NCBI GenBank assembly: GCA_045579045.1
Contig: JAZNLL010000001.1
Coordinates: forward strand, 1-52,422
DNA length: 52,422 nt
Source of the DNA: Avoscillospira sp045579045
GTDB taxonomy: Bacteria > Bacillota > Clostridia > Oscillospirales > Oscillospiraceae
Reading direction: 5' to 3'
Shown: piece by piece, positions 14,739 through 22,679 of the stretch
How the letters are laid out: each line of letters begins with the position of its first letter
How positions within the stretch are numbered: position 1 is the stretch's first letter
The notes under the pieces: model-generated
The model's input: the letters and a program-made list of their open reading frames with translations, nothing else
Told to the model about the DNA's origin: nothing
Database searches by the model: none
Program-made: the position numbers and the translations under genes

Positions 14739-15323
14739 TTACTTAAAGTAACGCTCCAGCAGACCCTTCAGAGCCTTGCCGTGGCGGGCTTCGTCACGAG
14801 CCATCTCATGGACGGTGTCGTGGATGGCATCGAGGCCGTTCTTCTTAGCGCAGGAAGCCAGATCGAACTTGCCCTGGGTAGCGCCGAACTCGCAGTCCAC
14901 ACGCCATGCCAGGTTGGCCTTGGTGGAAGCCTTCATGTTGGGCTCCAGCACTTCGCCCAGCAGCTCTGCGAACTTTGCAGCGTGCTCAGCTTCTTCGTAA
15001 GCAGCCTTTTCCCAGTACAGGCCAATTTCGGGATAGCCTTCGCGATGAGCGATGCGAGCCATGCACAGGTACATACCCACTTCGGAGCACTCGCCGTTGA
15101 AGTTGGCGAACAGCTGTTCCTTGATGTACTCCTTGTCGGCATCGGAGATGTCGGGGTTGTTGGCTACGGTCTTCTCATAGATGCCGTATTCATGCTCAGC
15201 GGCCAGCTTGCCGGACTCCATGGGCTTGAACTTTTCACCGGGAACCTTGCAGGTGGGGCAGCGGAAACCTTCTTCGATTTCACCTTCGTGAACATAACCG
15301 CAAACGGGGCATACATACTTCAT
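14739..15323 (-). CDS. rbr: reverse-type rubrerythrin with element-encoded last codons
   Basis: The 194-residue protein has an N-terminal rubredoxin-like domain (CPVCGYVHEGEIEEGFRCP with CPTC at its end) and a C-terminal diiron four-helix domain with ligands in FNGECSEVGMYL, EEAEHAAKF and MARDEARHGKAL. Rubrerythrins reduce hydrogen peroxide in anaerobes using NADH-derived electrons. GGGAGG precedes the ATG at 15323. The last Phe-Lys codons and the stop come from the mobile element; the native end coded Phe-Gly. The promoter has two Fur-type operators, and a PerR-like gene lies nearby. Confidence 0.95.
   Translation of the reverse strand: MKYVCPVCGYVHEGEIEEGFRCPTCKVPGEKFKPMESGKLAAEHEYGIYEKTVANNPDISDADKEYIKEQLFANFNGECSEVGMYLCMARIAHREGYPEIGLYWEKAAYEEAEHAAKFAELLGEVLEPNMKASTKANLAWRVDCEFGATQGKFDLASCAKKNGLDAIHDTVHEMARDEARHGKALKGLLERYFK
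14746..14769. repeat. right attachment core (attR), 24-bp direct repeat
   Basis: Identical to 5759-5782. It covers codons for the GLLERY part of rubrerythrin. Sequence to the right is host gene; sequence to the left is element. Confidence 0.85.
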
Positions 15324-15364
15324 AATCTTGTCCTCCCAAAAAGATTTTATAAATTTCAAATTTA

Positions 15365-15439
15365 AAATAAGAATGTTTCTTATTTATGGCCTAAGTATAG
15401 CATAGCATAATATGTTTGTCAATAGGAATTATTCTTATT
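15365..15439 (-). promoter_or_regulatory. rubrerythrin promoter with two Fur-type operators
   Basis: TTGACA (15417-15422, minus strand) and TATACT (15394-15399) are 17 bp apart. Operator B, AATAGGAATTATTCTTATT (15421-15439), is identical to the one at the BFD-like gene and overlaps the -35 box. Operator A (15365-15385) is a perfect dyad AAATAAGAA-TGT-TTCTTATTT. The centres are 55 bp apart. Confidence 0.82.
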
Positions 15440-15464
15440 TTGGAAAAATTTTTTTTGAAAAAAG

Positions 15465-15490
15465 AAACAGGTCACAAAAGTGGCCTGTTT
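15465..15490 (-). terminator. terminator of the acetate transporter gene
   Basis: An 11-bp stem with one wobble (15465-15475 with 15480-15490) and AAAA loop is followed by a T-rich stretch on the minus strand. Confidence 0.8.
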
Positions 15491-15499
15491 CTCATGAAA

Positions 15500-16066
15500 T
15501 TAACCCAGAGGCAGAACGGTTTTGCCGAATTCGGCGTTGAGGATCTGACCCATGGCGCTGTAAATGGCAGACAGGCCGCAGAAGATACCCACAACACCGG
15601 CCACGGTGATGATGGCATGAATGCCGGTGAAATCACCGATGGACAGCAGGAAGAACAGCACAGTCAGAGAACCGAAGACCACCTGCGTGGCGCGGTTGTG
15701 CTTCAGCGTGCCGATGAACATAAACAGGGTGAAGATGCCCCACAGGAGCAGATAGTAGCCCATGGCCGTCTTGCTGGCGGCTTCGATACCGTTGGCGGCG
15801 AAGGGGTTGGTCCAGATTAGGACAAGGGACCACCAGAACAGACCGTAGGCGGTGAAAGCGGTACCGCCAAAGGTGTTGCCCTGACACAGCTCACGGATAC
15901 CGGCAATGATCTGAGCCAGACCGCCCAGAGCGATACCCATGGCAACGATGACGATAGAAAGAGGCAGCAGACCGGCATTGTGAAGGTTCAGCAGCACAGT
16001 GGTCATGCCAAAGCCCAGCAGACCCAGAGGGCCGGGGTTGGCGACTTTGGTTTTCAGTTCGGACAT
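15500..16066 (-). CDS. SatP/YaaH (GPR1/FUN34) family acetate transporter
   Basis: The 188-residue protein has six membrane segments and the family signature NPGPLGLLGFGMTTVLLNLH at residues 8-27, plus the FGGTAFTAYGLFWWS phrase. Known members carry acetate or succinate with protons across the cytoplasmic membrane. GGAGG precedes the ATG at 16066. It is flanked by its own terminator and by the PerR-like gene's terminator, so it is a single-gene unit. Confidence 0.92.
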   Translation of the reverse strand: MSELKTKVANPGPLGLLGFGMTTVLLNLHNAGLLPLSIVIVAMGIALGGLAQIIAGIRELCQGNTFGGTAFTAYGLFWWSLVLIWTNPFAANGIEAASKTAMGYYLLLWGIFTLFMFIGTLKHNRATQVVFGSLTVLFFLLSIGDFTGIHAIITVAGVVGIFCGLSAIYSAMGQILNAEFGKTVLPLG

Positions 16067-16130
16067 GATGTTTCCTCCAACATACAAATTTTGACAATAT
16101 TATTATAGAATAGGGGAGGAAAAAGCAAGA

Positions 16131-16161
16131 AAAAGAAGGACAGCAAAGCTGTCCTTCTTTT
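16131..16161 (-). terminator. terminator of the PerR-like gene
   Basis: A 14-bp perfect stem (16131-16144 with 16148-16161) with AAA loop and T-rich ends on either strand overlaps the stop codon. Confidence 0.88.
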
Positions 16162-16555
16162 AATGTGTGTGTTTGCCGCTGCACTGGGGGCAGATACCGG
16201 TGAACTGCAGCTGATAGCCTGTAACGCTGCCGCCGGCGGCTGCTTCATCCAGCACACTCTGAGGCAGAGCCACATGATGCAGATCCAGCACCTCACCGCA
16301 CTTGGTACAGATGAAGTGGGTGTGGGGCTCTGTGTTGTAGTCAAACCGCTCCAATCCGTTGACCACGCCGATGGACTGGATCGTCCCTTCCTCTTTGAAC
16401 ATGGAGATGTTCCGGTAGACGGTACCCAGGCTCAGATCGGGGAAGCTGGGCTTCAGCTGCCGATAGACCCATTCGGCGGTGGGATGGCATGTGGTCTGGC
16501 GGATACAGTCTAAGATCGCATCACGCTTCTTGCTGTGTTTTCTGACAACTTCCAT
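16160..16555 (-). CDS. perR: Fur-family regulator, PerR-like
   Basis: The 131-residue protein has the winged helix (VYRQLKPSFPDLSLGTVYRN) and two structural zinc pairs (CTKCGEV and CPQC). Regulatory-metal ligands of PerR are in place: His in TCHPTAEWVY (residue 24), Asp in RFDYNTEPHTHF and the following His pair. PerR senses peroxide by metal-catalysed His oxidation. AGGAGG precedes the ATG at 16555. Its own promoter carries a dyad of Fur/PerR type. It is a plausible controller of rubrerythrin and the BFD-like gene, but those boxes differ from its own, so another Fur paralogue cannot be excluded. Confidence 0.88.
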   Translation of the reverse strand: MEVVRKHSKKRDAILDCIRQTTCHPTAEWVYRQLKPSFPDLSLGTVYRNISMFKEEGTIQSIGVVNGLERFDYNTEPHTHFICTKCGEVLDLHHVALPQSVLDEAAAGGSVTGYQLQFTGICPQCSGKHTH

Positions 16556-16576
16556 AAGCACCTCCTAAATTGGTAA

Positions 16577-16625
16577 TGATTATCGTTACGATTATCATTT
16601 TAGCATAGAGTTTTCCGTTTGTAAA
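16577..16625 (-). promoter_or_regulatory. PerR-like gene promoter with autoregulatory dyad
   Basis: On the minus strand TTTACA (16620-16625) and TAAAAT (16597-16602) are 17 bp apart. A dyad TGATTATCG-TTA-CGATTATCA (16577-16597, one mismatch), with AATGAT/ATCATT flanks, lies right downstream of the -10 box. Confidence 0.72.
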
Positions 16626-16748
16626 GGGGAAAATGAAAAAGATTCTCAAAATGGAGTCCATCACAGACGGACAAAATCCACCATGGATGGAAAAAGAGAG
16701 AAGGAAGAAAAAAATTCACCAATTTCTGATTAAATCCTATTTTTATGT

Positions 16749-16776
16749 TTGCAATCGTGGGATTTTGTGGTATATT
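16749..16776 (+). promoter_or_regulatory. ppdK promoter
   Basis: TTGCAA (16749-16754) and TATATT (16771-16776) are 16 bp apart, 74 bp before the start codon. The remaining 16603-16748 shows nothing else recognisable. Confidence 0.6.
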
Positions 16777-16850
16777 ATTGAATCGTGAGTATTCTAATAT
16801 AGTATATCAAGACAATCGTTTTGAACATTCGAAAGGAGTCTATAAGAATA

Positions 16851-19478
16851 ATGGCTAAGAAATTTGTCTATCTGTTCTCCGAAGGCGACGCCAACATGCG
16901 TGAGCTGCTGGGCGGCAAGGGCGCCAACCTGGCTGAAATGACCAAGATCGGTCTGCCTGTTCCCCAGGGTTTCACCATCACCACCGAAGCCTGCACCCAG
17001 TACTACGAAGACGGCAAGAAGATCAATGACGAGATTCAGGCTCAGATCATGGAGTACATCGTCAAGATGGAAGAGATCACCGGCAAGAAGTTCGGCGATC
17101 TGGAGAATCCTCTGCTGGTCTCCGTCCGTTCCGGTGCCCGTGCCTCCATGCCCGGCATGATGGATACCATCCTGAACCTGGGTCTGAACGAGGATGTCGT
17201 GGAAGTCATGGCTAAGAAGTCCGGCAACCCCCGCTGGGCCTATGACTGCTATCGCCGCTTTATCCAGATGTATTCCGATGTCGTTATGGAAGTCGGTAAG
17301 AAGTATTTTGAAGAACTCATCGATGAGATGAAGGAAGCCAAGGGCGTCAAGCAGGACGTGGAGCTGACCGCCGAAGATCTGAAGGAACTGGCCAACCAGT
17401 TCAAGGCCGAGTACAAGGCCAAGATCGGCAGCGACTTCCCCTCCGATCCCAAGGAACAGCTGATGGGTGCCGTCAAGGCCGTCTTCCGCTCCTGGGATAA
17501 CCCCCGTGCAAACGTCTACCGTCGTGACAACGATATCCCCTACTCCTGGGGCACTGCCGTCAATGTTCAGGCTATGGCCTTCGGCAACATGGGTGACAAC
17601 TGCGGCACCGGTGTTGCATTCACCCGTGACCCTGCTACCGGCGAGAAGAAGCTCATGGGCGAGTTCCTGACCAATGCTCAGGGCGAAGACGTCGTCGCCG
17701 GCGTCCGTACTCCCATGCCCATCGCTGAGATGGCCAACAAGTTCCCTGCAGCTTTCGAGCAGTTCAAGAACGTCTGCGAGATTCTGGAAAACCACTATCA
17801 CGATATGCAGGACATGGAGTTCACCATTGAGAACGAAAAGCTCTACATGCTCCAGACCCGTAACGGCAAGCGTACCGCTCCTGCCGCTCTGCAGATCGCT
17901 GTGGATCTGGTGGCTGAAGGCCACAAGACCAAGGAAGAGGCTGTCCTGATGATCGACCCCAGAAACCTGGACACCCTGCTCCATCCCCAGTTCGATGCCA
18001 AGGCTCTGAAGGCTGCTACCCCCATGGGCCGCGGTCTGGGCGCTTCCCCCGGTGCTGCCTGCGGTCAGATCGTCTTCTCCGCTGAAGATGCTGATGCATG
18101 GAACAACGCCGGCAAGAAGGTCGTTCTGGTCCGCCTGGAGACTTCTCCCGAAGACATCACCGGCATGAAGGCCGCTCAGGGCATCCTGACCGTCCGCGGC
18201 GGTATGACTTCTCACGCTGCTGTCGTCGCCCGCGGCATGGGTAAGTGCTGCGTTTCCGGCTGCGGCGAGATCCACATGGATGAAGAAAACAAGCAGTTCA
18301 CTCTGGCAGGCAAGACCTTCCACGAGGGTGACTATATCTCCATCGACGGCTCCACCGGCGCTATCTATGATGGCATCATCGCCACTGTGGACGCTGAGAT
18401 CTCCGGCAACTTCGGCACCATCATGGGCTGGGCTGACGAGTTCCGTACTCTGAAGGTCCGTACCAATGCCGATACCCCCGCTGACGCCAAGAAGGCCCGT
18501 GAGCTGGGCGCAGAAGGCATCGGTCTGTGCCGTACCGAGCATATGTTCTTCGAGGCTGAGCGTATCGCTGCTTTCCGTGAAATGATCTGCTCCGATACCG
18601 CTGAAGAGCGTGAAGCCGCTCTGGCCAAGATCCTGCCCTATCAGCAGGGTGACTTCGAGAAGCTCTACGAGGCTCTGGAAGGCAATCCCGTCTGCATCCG
18701 CTTCCTGGATCCCCCTCTCCACGAGTTCGTTCCCACCACCGAGGAAGACATCGCTCTGCTGGCCAAGGCTCAGGGCAAGTCTGTGGAAGACATCAAGGAG
18801 ATCATCGCTTCCCTGCATGAGTTCAACCCCATGATGGGTCACCGCGGCTGCCGTCTGGCTGTCACCTATCCCGAAATCGCCAAGATGCAGACCAAGGCTG
18901 TCATCCGTGCTGCCATCAATGTCAAGAAGGCTCATCCCGACTGGAACCTGGTTCCCGAGATCATGATCCCCCTGGTCGGCGATGTCAAGGAACTGAAGTA
19001 CGTCAAGGATGCAGTGGTCGCTACCGCTGACGCCGAGATCGCTGCCGCCGGTGCTGACATCAAGTACGAAGTCGGTACCATGGTCGAGATCCCCCGCGCC
19101 TGCCTGACCGCTGACGAAGTCGCCAAGAACGCTGACTTCTTCTGCTTCGGCACCAACGATCTGACTCAGATGACCTACGGCTTCTCCCGTGACGATGCAG
19201 GCAAGTTCCTGAACGCCTACTACGATGCCAAGATCTTCGAGAACGATCCCTTTGCAAAGCTGGATCAGAACGGCGTTGGCCGTCTGATGGATATGGCTCT
19301 GAAGCTGGGCCGTCCTGCCAACCCCAACCTGCACGTCGGCATCTGCGGCGAGCACGGCGGCGATCCCTCCTCCGTGGAGTTCTGCCACAAGCTGGGTCTG
19401 GACTATGTCTCCTGCTCTCCCTTCCGTGTTCCCATCGCCCGTCTGGCCGCTGCCCAGGCTGCTATCAGCAATAAGTAA
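16851..19478 (+). CDS. ppdK: pyruvate, phosphate dikinase
   Basis: The 875-residue protein is full length for PPDK, which interconverts pyruvate, ATP and phosphate with PEP, AMP and pyrophosphate and gives many anaerobes an energy-saving glycolysis. It has the N-terminal ATP-grasp region (FSEGDANMRELLGGKGANLA), the central swivelling domain with the catalytic His at residue 455 (GGMTSHAAVVARG), and the PEP/pyruvate barrel with Cys near 832 (GICGEHGGDP). AAAGGAG lies 12 bases before the ATG, a slightly long gap. Codon choice is strongly biased to C-ending codons, which suggests high expression. Confidence 0.97.
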   Translation: MAKKFVYLFSEGDANMRELLGGKGANLAEMTKIGLPVPQGFTITTEACTQYYEDGKKINDEIQAQIMEYIVKMEEITGKKFGDLENPLLVSVRSGARASMPGMMDTILNLGLNEDVVEVMAKKSGNPRWAYDCYRRFIQMYSDVVMEVGKKYFEELIDEMKEAKGVKQDVELTAEDLKELANQFKAEYKAKIGSDFPSDPKEQLMGAVKAVFRSWDNPRANVYRRDNDIPYSWGTAVNVQAMAFGNMGDNCGTGVAFTRDPATGEKKLMGEFLTNAQGEDVVAGVRTPMPIAEMANKFPAAFEQFKNVCEILENHYHDMQDMEFTIENEKLYMLQTRNGKRTAPAALQIAVDLVAEGHKTKEEAVLMIDPRNLDTLLHPQFDAKALKAATPMGRGLGASPGAACGQIVFSAEDADAWNNAGKKVVLVRLETSPEDITGMKAAQGILTVRGGMTSHAAVVARGMGKCCVSGCGEIHMDEENKQFTLAGKTFHEGDYISIDGSTGAIYDGIIATVDAEISGNFGTIMGWADEFRTLKVRTNADTPADAKKARELGAEGIGLCRTEHMFFEAERIAAFREMICSDTAEEREAALAKILPYQQGDFEKLYEALEGNPVCIRFLDPPLHEFVPTTEEDIALLAKAQGKSVEDIKEIIASLHEFNPMMGHRGCRLAVTYPEIAKMQTKAVIRAAINVKKAHPDWNLVPEIMIPLVGDVKELKYVKDAVVATADAEIAAAGADIKYEVGTMVEIPRACLTADEVAKNADFFCFGTNDLTQMTYGFSRDDAGKFLNAYYDAKIFENDPFAKLDQNGVGRLMDMALKLGRPANPNLHVGICGEHGGDPSSVEFCHKLGLDYVSCSPFRVPIARLAAAQAAISNK

Positions 19479-19493
19479 TTGCAATCATAAAAA

Positions 19494-19522
19494 GCCGTCC
19501 GGATTTTCCGGACGCCTTTTTT
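19494..19522 (+). terminator. ppdK terminator
   Basis: A 7-bp G+C-rich stem (19496-19502 with 19508-19514) is followed by CCTTTTTT. Confidence 0.85.
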
Positions 19523-19562
19523 GCCGCTTATGAGGGCAGAATGACCGAAGAGGCAAAAGCCC

Positions 19563-19591
19563 TTGCAATGAATGAAACAGGGCAGTATGAT
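19563..19591 (+). promoter_or_regulatory. promoter of the LytTR-DUF3021 pair
   Basis: TTGCAA (19563-19568) and TATGAT (19586-19591) are 17 bp apart, 21 bp before the start codon. Confidence 0.6.
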
Positions 19592-19612
19592 GGCTTTGAA
19601 AGGAGGGCTTTT

Positions 19613-20047
19613 ATGAAATGTGAAGTGATCATCGATCCTGCGGCCGAGGAAAAGGCGGTCATTTACGCAAGAGAACATAACGAGCAGATCGAGAAACTGA
19701 AAAAACTCATCGAGGAGACCGGCACCACCCTGACCGGTTGGCGGGACCGGGAAATGGTACCCCTGAACCCGGCGGAGGTTTTCTGCGTGACGGTTTTGGA
19801 TGGAAAGGTCTGTGCCGTCTGCGAAACGGAAACGCTGGTGCTGAAGCAGCGGCTCTATGAAGTGGAAGCCATGCTCCCGGAAACCTTTGTGAAGGTCAAC
19901 CAATCCTGCCTGGCCAATCTGCGGAAGGTGGAGCGGTTCGATGCCTCTGTTTCCGGCACACTCATGCTGCGGTTCCGAAACGGTTACACAGACTATGTCT
20001 CCAGAAGACAACTGAAATTGATCAAAGAAAGGTTGGGTATGAAATGA
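19613..20047 (+). CDS. LytTR-domain transcriptional regulator
   Basis: The 144-residue protein has a short N-terminal helical part and a LytTR DNA-binding domain from about residue 45 (MVPLNPAEVFCVTVLDGKVC, LYEVEAMLPETFVKVNQSCL and RFRNGYTDYVSRRQLKLIKE). There is no receiver domain. Stand-alone LytTR proteins paired with DUF3021 membrane proteins are a known small regulatory unit, in which the membrane partner is thought to inhibit the regulator. AAGGAGGG precedes the ATG at 19613. It overlaps the next gene by four bases. Confidence 0.9.
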   Translation: MKCEVIIDPAAEEKAVIYAREHNEQIEKLKKLIEETGTTLTGWRDREMVPLNPAEVFCVTVLDGKVCAVCETETLVLKQRLYEVEAMLPETFVKVNQSCLANLRKVERFDASVSGTLMLRFRNGYTDYVSRRQLKLIKERLGMK

Positions 20048-20466
20048 CGAAACAAACTTGGAAGGAATTTTGCCATCGGGGTCTGATGTTCGGCGGCTTT
20101 GGCCCCATCATCATGGGCATCATTTATGCCGTTGCCGAAAGAACCGCTCCGAACTTTTTCCTCAGCGGTATGGAGATGTTCATTGCCACCGTCTCCATCT
20201 ATCTGCTGGCTTTTATTCAGGCAGGAACCTCCGTGTTCCATCAGATCGAAAGCTGGAGCGTTCCCAAAGCGGCTTTGTGTCAGCTGGGCACCCTGTATGT
20301 GACCTATGTGAGCTGTTATCTGCTCAACAGATGGATCCCCTTCCGGCTTTCCGTGGTGCTGATTTTTACGGCAATTTTTGTGGTCGGCTACTTTGTCATC
20401 TGGCTCATTGTCTATCTCTCCGTAAAGGCAGTCAGCCGAAAATTAAACAAGAAAATGCAAGGGTAA
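20044..20466 (+). CDS. DUF3021 membrane protein, partner of the LytTR regulator
   Basis: The 140-residue protein has four predicted membrane segments (starting at GLMFGGFGPIIMGIIYAVAE) and a basic C-terminal tail (KAVSRKLNKKMQG), as in DUF3021. Its start overlaps the LytTR stop (ATGA), so the two are translated together. The likely role is to hold the regulator in check at the membrane in response to an unknown signal. The last codons form part of the terminator. Confidence 0.87.
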   Translation: MTKQTWKEFCHRGLMFGGFGPIIMGIIYAVAERTAPNFFLSGMEMFIATVSIYLLAFIQAGTSVFHQIESWSVPKAALCQLGTLYVTYVSCYLLNRWIPFRLSVVLIFTAIFVVGYFVIWLIVYLSVKAVSRKLNKKMQG

Positions 20467-20481
20467 CCTTGCATTTTTTTT
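20452..20481 (+). terminator. terminator of the LytTR-DUF3021 unit
   Basis: An 11-bp perfect stem (20452-20462 with 20467-20477) with GTAA loop ends in a run of eight T and includes the stop codon. Confidence 0.88.
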
Positions 20482-20526
20482 AGGGCTATTGTAAGATAAC
20501 CTCAAACTGACAGGGGGAGAGGAGCC

Positions 20527-21921
20527 ATGACGGAATTTCTTTATCCTGTGCGAATCGTGGAGAGCAAAGGTGCTGCCAATATCCGATATCTTTTGGAAAA
20601 ACAGCCTCTGCAGATCAGCATTTCCGAAACAAAAACCGTAACTTTCGAAGAGGGTGGCTACGTCATTCTGGATTTCGGCAAGGAACTGTGCGGCAGTCTG
20701 CGAATACTGACAGTCATCTCTGATGGCAAAGTGCGGATTCGGTTCGGTGAAAGTCTGACGGAATGCTGCAGCGACCTTGGCGGCAGACAAAATGCCACCA
20801 ACGACCATGCCCTCCGGGATTTTACGGTGGAACTTCCGGATCTCTCCGATCAGACCTTTGGCGATACCGGTTTCCGTTTTGTGCGGGTGGATTTTCTGAA
20901 AGAAGCGACGGTCAAAACCATGGTCGCCGTCAACCGTATCCTGAAAAAGAAAGCCCTGTATTCCTATGAAGGCAAGGATACCCGGATCAAAGCCATCTAT
21001 GAGACTGCCAGGCGGACAGTGGATCTGTGTGCGGCCAACGGTTATGTCTGGGACGGTGTGAAACGGGATCGGCTGGTCTGGATCGGTGATCTTCATCCGG
21101 AGATGCTGGCTTTGACAGCTCTTTATGGCAGAATGTCCGAGATCGAGCGGTCTTTGGATTTTATCAAGGACCAGACACCGCTGCCAAACTGGATGAATAA
21201 TATTCCCATGTATTCCATGTGGTGGATCATCATTCTGGGAGACTACTGCGAAAAGACCGATGCCGGAGCCTTTGTCAAAAAACAGCTGCCCTATCTGGAA
21301 GGACTGGTCAGTCAGATGCTGGGCTGTGTGAAGGAAAACGGTGAAACGGACTACCCCGGTTACTTTGTAGACTGGCCCACCAAGGATACCCCCGATGCCG
21401 TTCACGGCAGCCGTGCCATCAACATCATGGCGGCAAAAAAAGCGATTTACCTGCTGAAAGCCATGGAAAGAGACACAAGGCAGACAGAAGAGCTGCTGCA
21501 GCGATTGATGGCGAAAGAAATTGTTTCAGAGAGCAAGCAGGTTCTGGGGCTGAAGCATTTTGCTGTAGGACTGACGGAAGCAGATCAAAAAGCCCTGACT
21601 GCCGGTGGTGCCAAGGGCCTATCCACCTTCATGAGCTATTACATTCTCAAGGCCGTGGCTTCTTTTGACAAAAAGACGGCCATTGCCATGATGAAAGAAT
21701 ATTACGGTGCCATGCTGGACAAGGGTGCCACCACCTTCTGGGAGGATTTCTCTCTGGATTGGGCGGAGAATTCCTGCCGGATCGATGAATTTCCCGGGGA
21801 AGGACAACGGGATATCCACGGTGACTTTGGTGCATTTTGCTATGTTGGTTTCCGGCACAGCCTGTGTCATGGCTGGTCTGCCGGTGTGATACAATTTATC
21901 AAAGAGGAGTGCGAAGAATGA
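20527..21921 (+). CDS. compact GH78-like (alpha-L-rhamnosidase-type) hydrolase
   Basis: The 464-residue protein has an N-terminal beta-sandwich (VILDFGKELCGSLRI, FGDTGFRFVRVDF) and a six-hairpin barrel. Motifs fit GH78: WDGVKRDRLVWIGDLHPEM with the acid Asp/Glu region, GATTFWEDFSLDW with a candidate base, and HGDFGAFCYVGFRHSLCHGW. Typical GH78 enzymes have 700-1,000 residues, so accessory domains are missing. There is no signal peptide, so it should act inside the cell on imported oligosaccharides. GGAGAGGAG precedes the ATG. The next gene overlaps its stop. Rhamnoside specificity is inferred from family only. Confidence 0.82.
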   Translation: MTEFLYPVRIVESKGAANIRYLLEKQPLQISISETKTVTFEEGGYVILDFGKELCGSLRILTVISDGKVRIRFGESLTECCSDLGGRQNATNDHALRDFTVELPDLSDQTFGDTGFRFVRVDFLKEATVKTMVAVNRILKKKALYSYEGKDTRIKAIYETARRTVDLCAANGYVWDGVKRDRLVWIGDLHPEMLALTALYGRMSEIERSLDFIKDQTPLPNWMNNIPMYSMWWIIILGDYCEKTDAGAFVKKQLPYLEGLVSQMLGCVKENGETDYPGYFVDWPTKDTPDAVHGSRAINIMAAKKAIYLLKAMERDTRQTEELLQRLMAKEIVSESKQVLGLKHFAVGLTEADQKALTAGGAKGLSTFMSYYILKAVASFDKKTAIAMMKEYYGAMLDKGATTFWEDFSLDWAENSCRIDEFPGEGQRDIHGDFGAFCYVGFRHSLCHGWSAGVIQFIKEECEE

Positions 21922-22679
21922 AAGTATTGCTGATTTTGGCAGACGGTATGCGTCCCGATGCCCTTGCGAATCTTCCTCAGGTGGAGGAAATGAAGAAAAA
22001 GGCAGCCTACACCCTGAAGGCCGATACGGTCTTTCCCTCTGTGACGCTGCCCTGCCATATGTCTTTGTTCCACAGCGTGCCCCCCATGCGCCACGGTACC
22101 ACTACCAACATCTATGCCCCTCAGGTGCGACCCGTCAAGGGCCTGTTTGAGGTGCTGGCAGAGGCAGGTAAGTCCTGTGCCATGTTCTACAGCTGGGAAG
22201 AGCTCCGGGATGTGAGTCGCCCCGAAAGCCTCTATGACAGTCTGTTTATCAACTCCTTCAAGTATGGTACGGCGTGCGATGATATGCTGGCTGAGCGTGC
22301 GGTGGAGTATCTGAAAAAGTACGACCGGGATTTCACCTTCCTGTATCTCCACGGACCCGATATGACCGGCCATGCCCATGGCTGGATGGGCGAGGAGTAC
22401 ATGCAGAACGTCCGCCACATCTGGGAGATCATTGAGAAGGTAGTGGCCTCTCTGGATGAAGAATATACTGTGCTCATCACCGCTGACCACGGCGGTCACG
22501 ACCGCATCCACGGTACCGATGCTCCCACAGATATGATCATTCCCTTCTTTGCCATGGGCAAGGATTTCGAAGCCGGCAAGGAACTGGAGAACGTGAGCAT
22601 TCTGGACTATGCTCCCACCGTAGCAAAGCTGCTGGGCGCCAATGCCGATAAGGATTGGGAAGGTAAGGTGCTGATCTGA
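21918..22679 (+). CDS. type I phosphodiesterase/nucleotide pyrophosphatase family, copy 1
   Basis: The 253-residue protein is a member of the alkaline-phosphatase superfamily. Metal and nucleophile motifs are visible: ILADGMRPDA (Asp), TVFPSVTLPCHMSLFH (Thr nucleophile), HGPDMTGHAHGW (Asp, His) and ITADHGGHDRIHGTD (Asp, His, His). No signal peptide is present. It overlaps the hydrolase upstream as ATGA and the next copy by one base, so all three are one operon. Soluble members hydrolyse phosphodiesters or phosphonates; the substrate is unknown. It is about two-thirds identical to copy 2. Confidence 0.88.
   Translation: MKVLLILADGMRPDALANLPQVEEMKKKAAYTLKADTVFPSVTLPCHMSLFHSVPPMRHGTTTNIYAPQVRPVKGLFEVLAEAGKSCAMFYSWEELRDVSRPESLYDSLFINSFKYGTACDDMLAERAVEYLKKYDRDFTFLYLHGPDMTGHAHGWMGEEYMQNVRHIWEIIEKVVASLDEEYTVLITADHGGHDRIHGTDAPTDMIIPFFAMGKDFEAGKELENVSILDYAPTVAKLLGANADKDWEGKVLI

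Larger units (their letters stand above)
5759..14769. mobile_element. integrative element of about 9 kb inserted in the rubrerythrin gene
   Basis: The element runs from one 24-bp core to the other (unit length 8,987 bp). An integrase gene is at the left end and reads inward. Identical 13-bp arm-type repeats occur next to both ends. Its sequence is visibly richer in A+T than the flanking genes. Cargo in order: integrase, unknown protein, WYL regulator, XRE regulator, lipoprotein, serine recombinase, small unknown, second XRE regulator, three small unknowns and two paralogous unknowns. I see no relaxase, coupling protein, replication initiator, transposase or capsid gene, so its way of transfer is not shown by the sequence. 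Confidence 0.85.

Noticed and set aside
16794..19484. A very long open frame on the minus strand opposite ppdK (almost 900 codons)
   Set aside because: It is a by-product of the strong C-ending codon bias of ppdK. It has no ribosome site and its translation is Gly/His/Asp-rich and repetitive.
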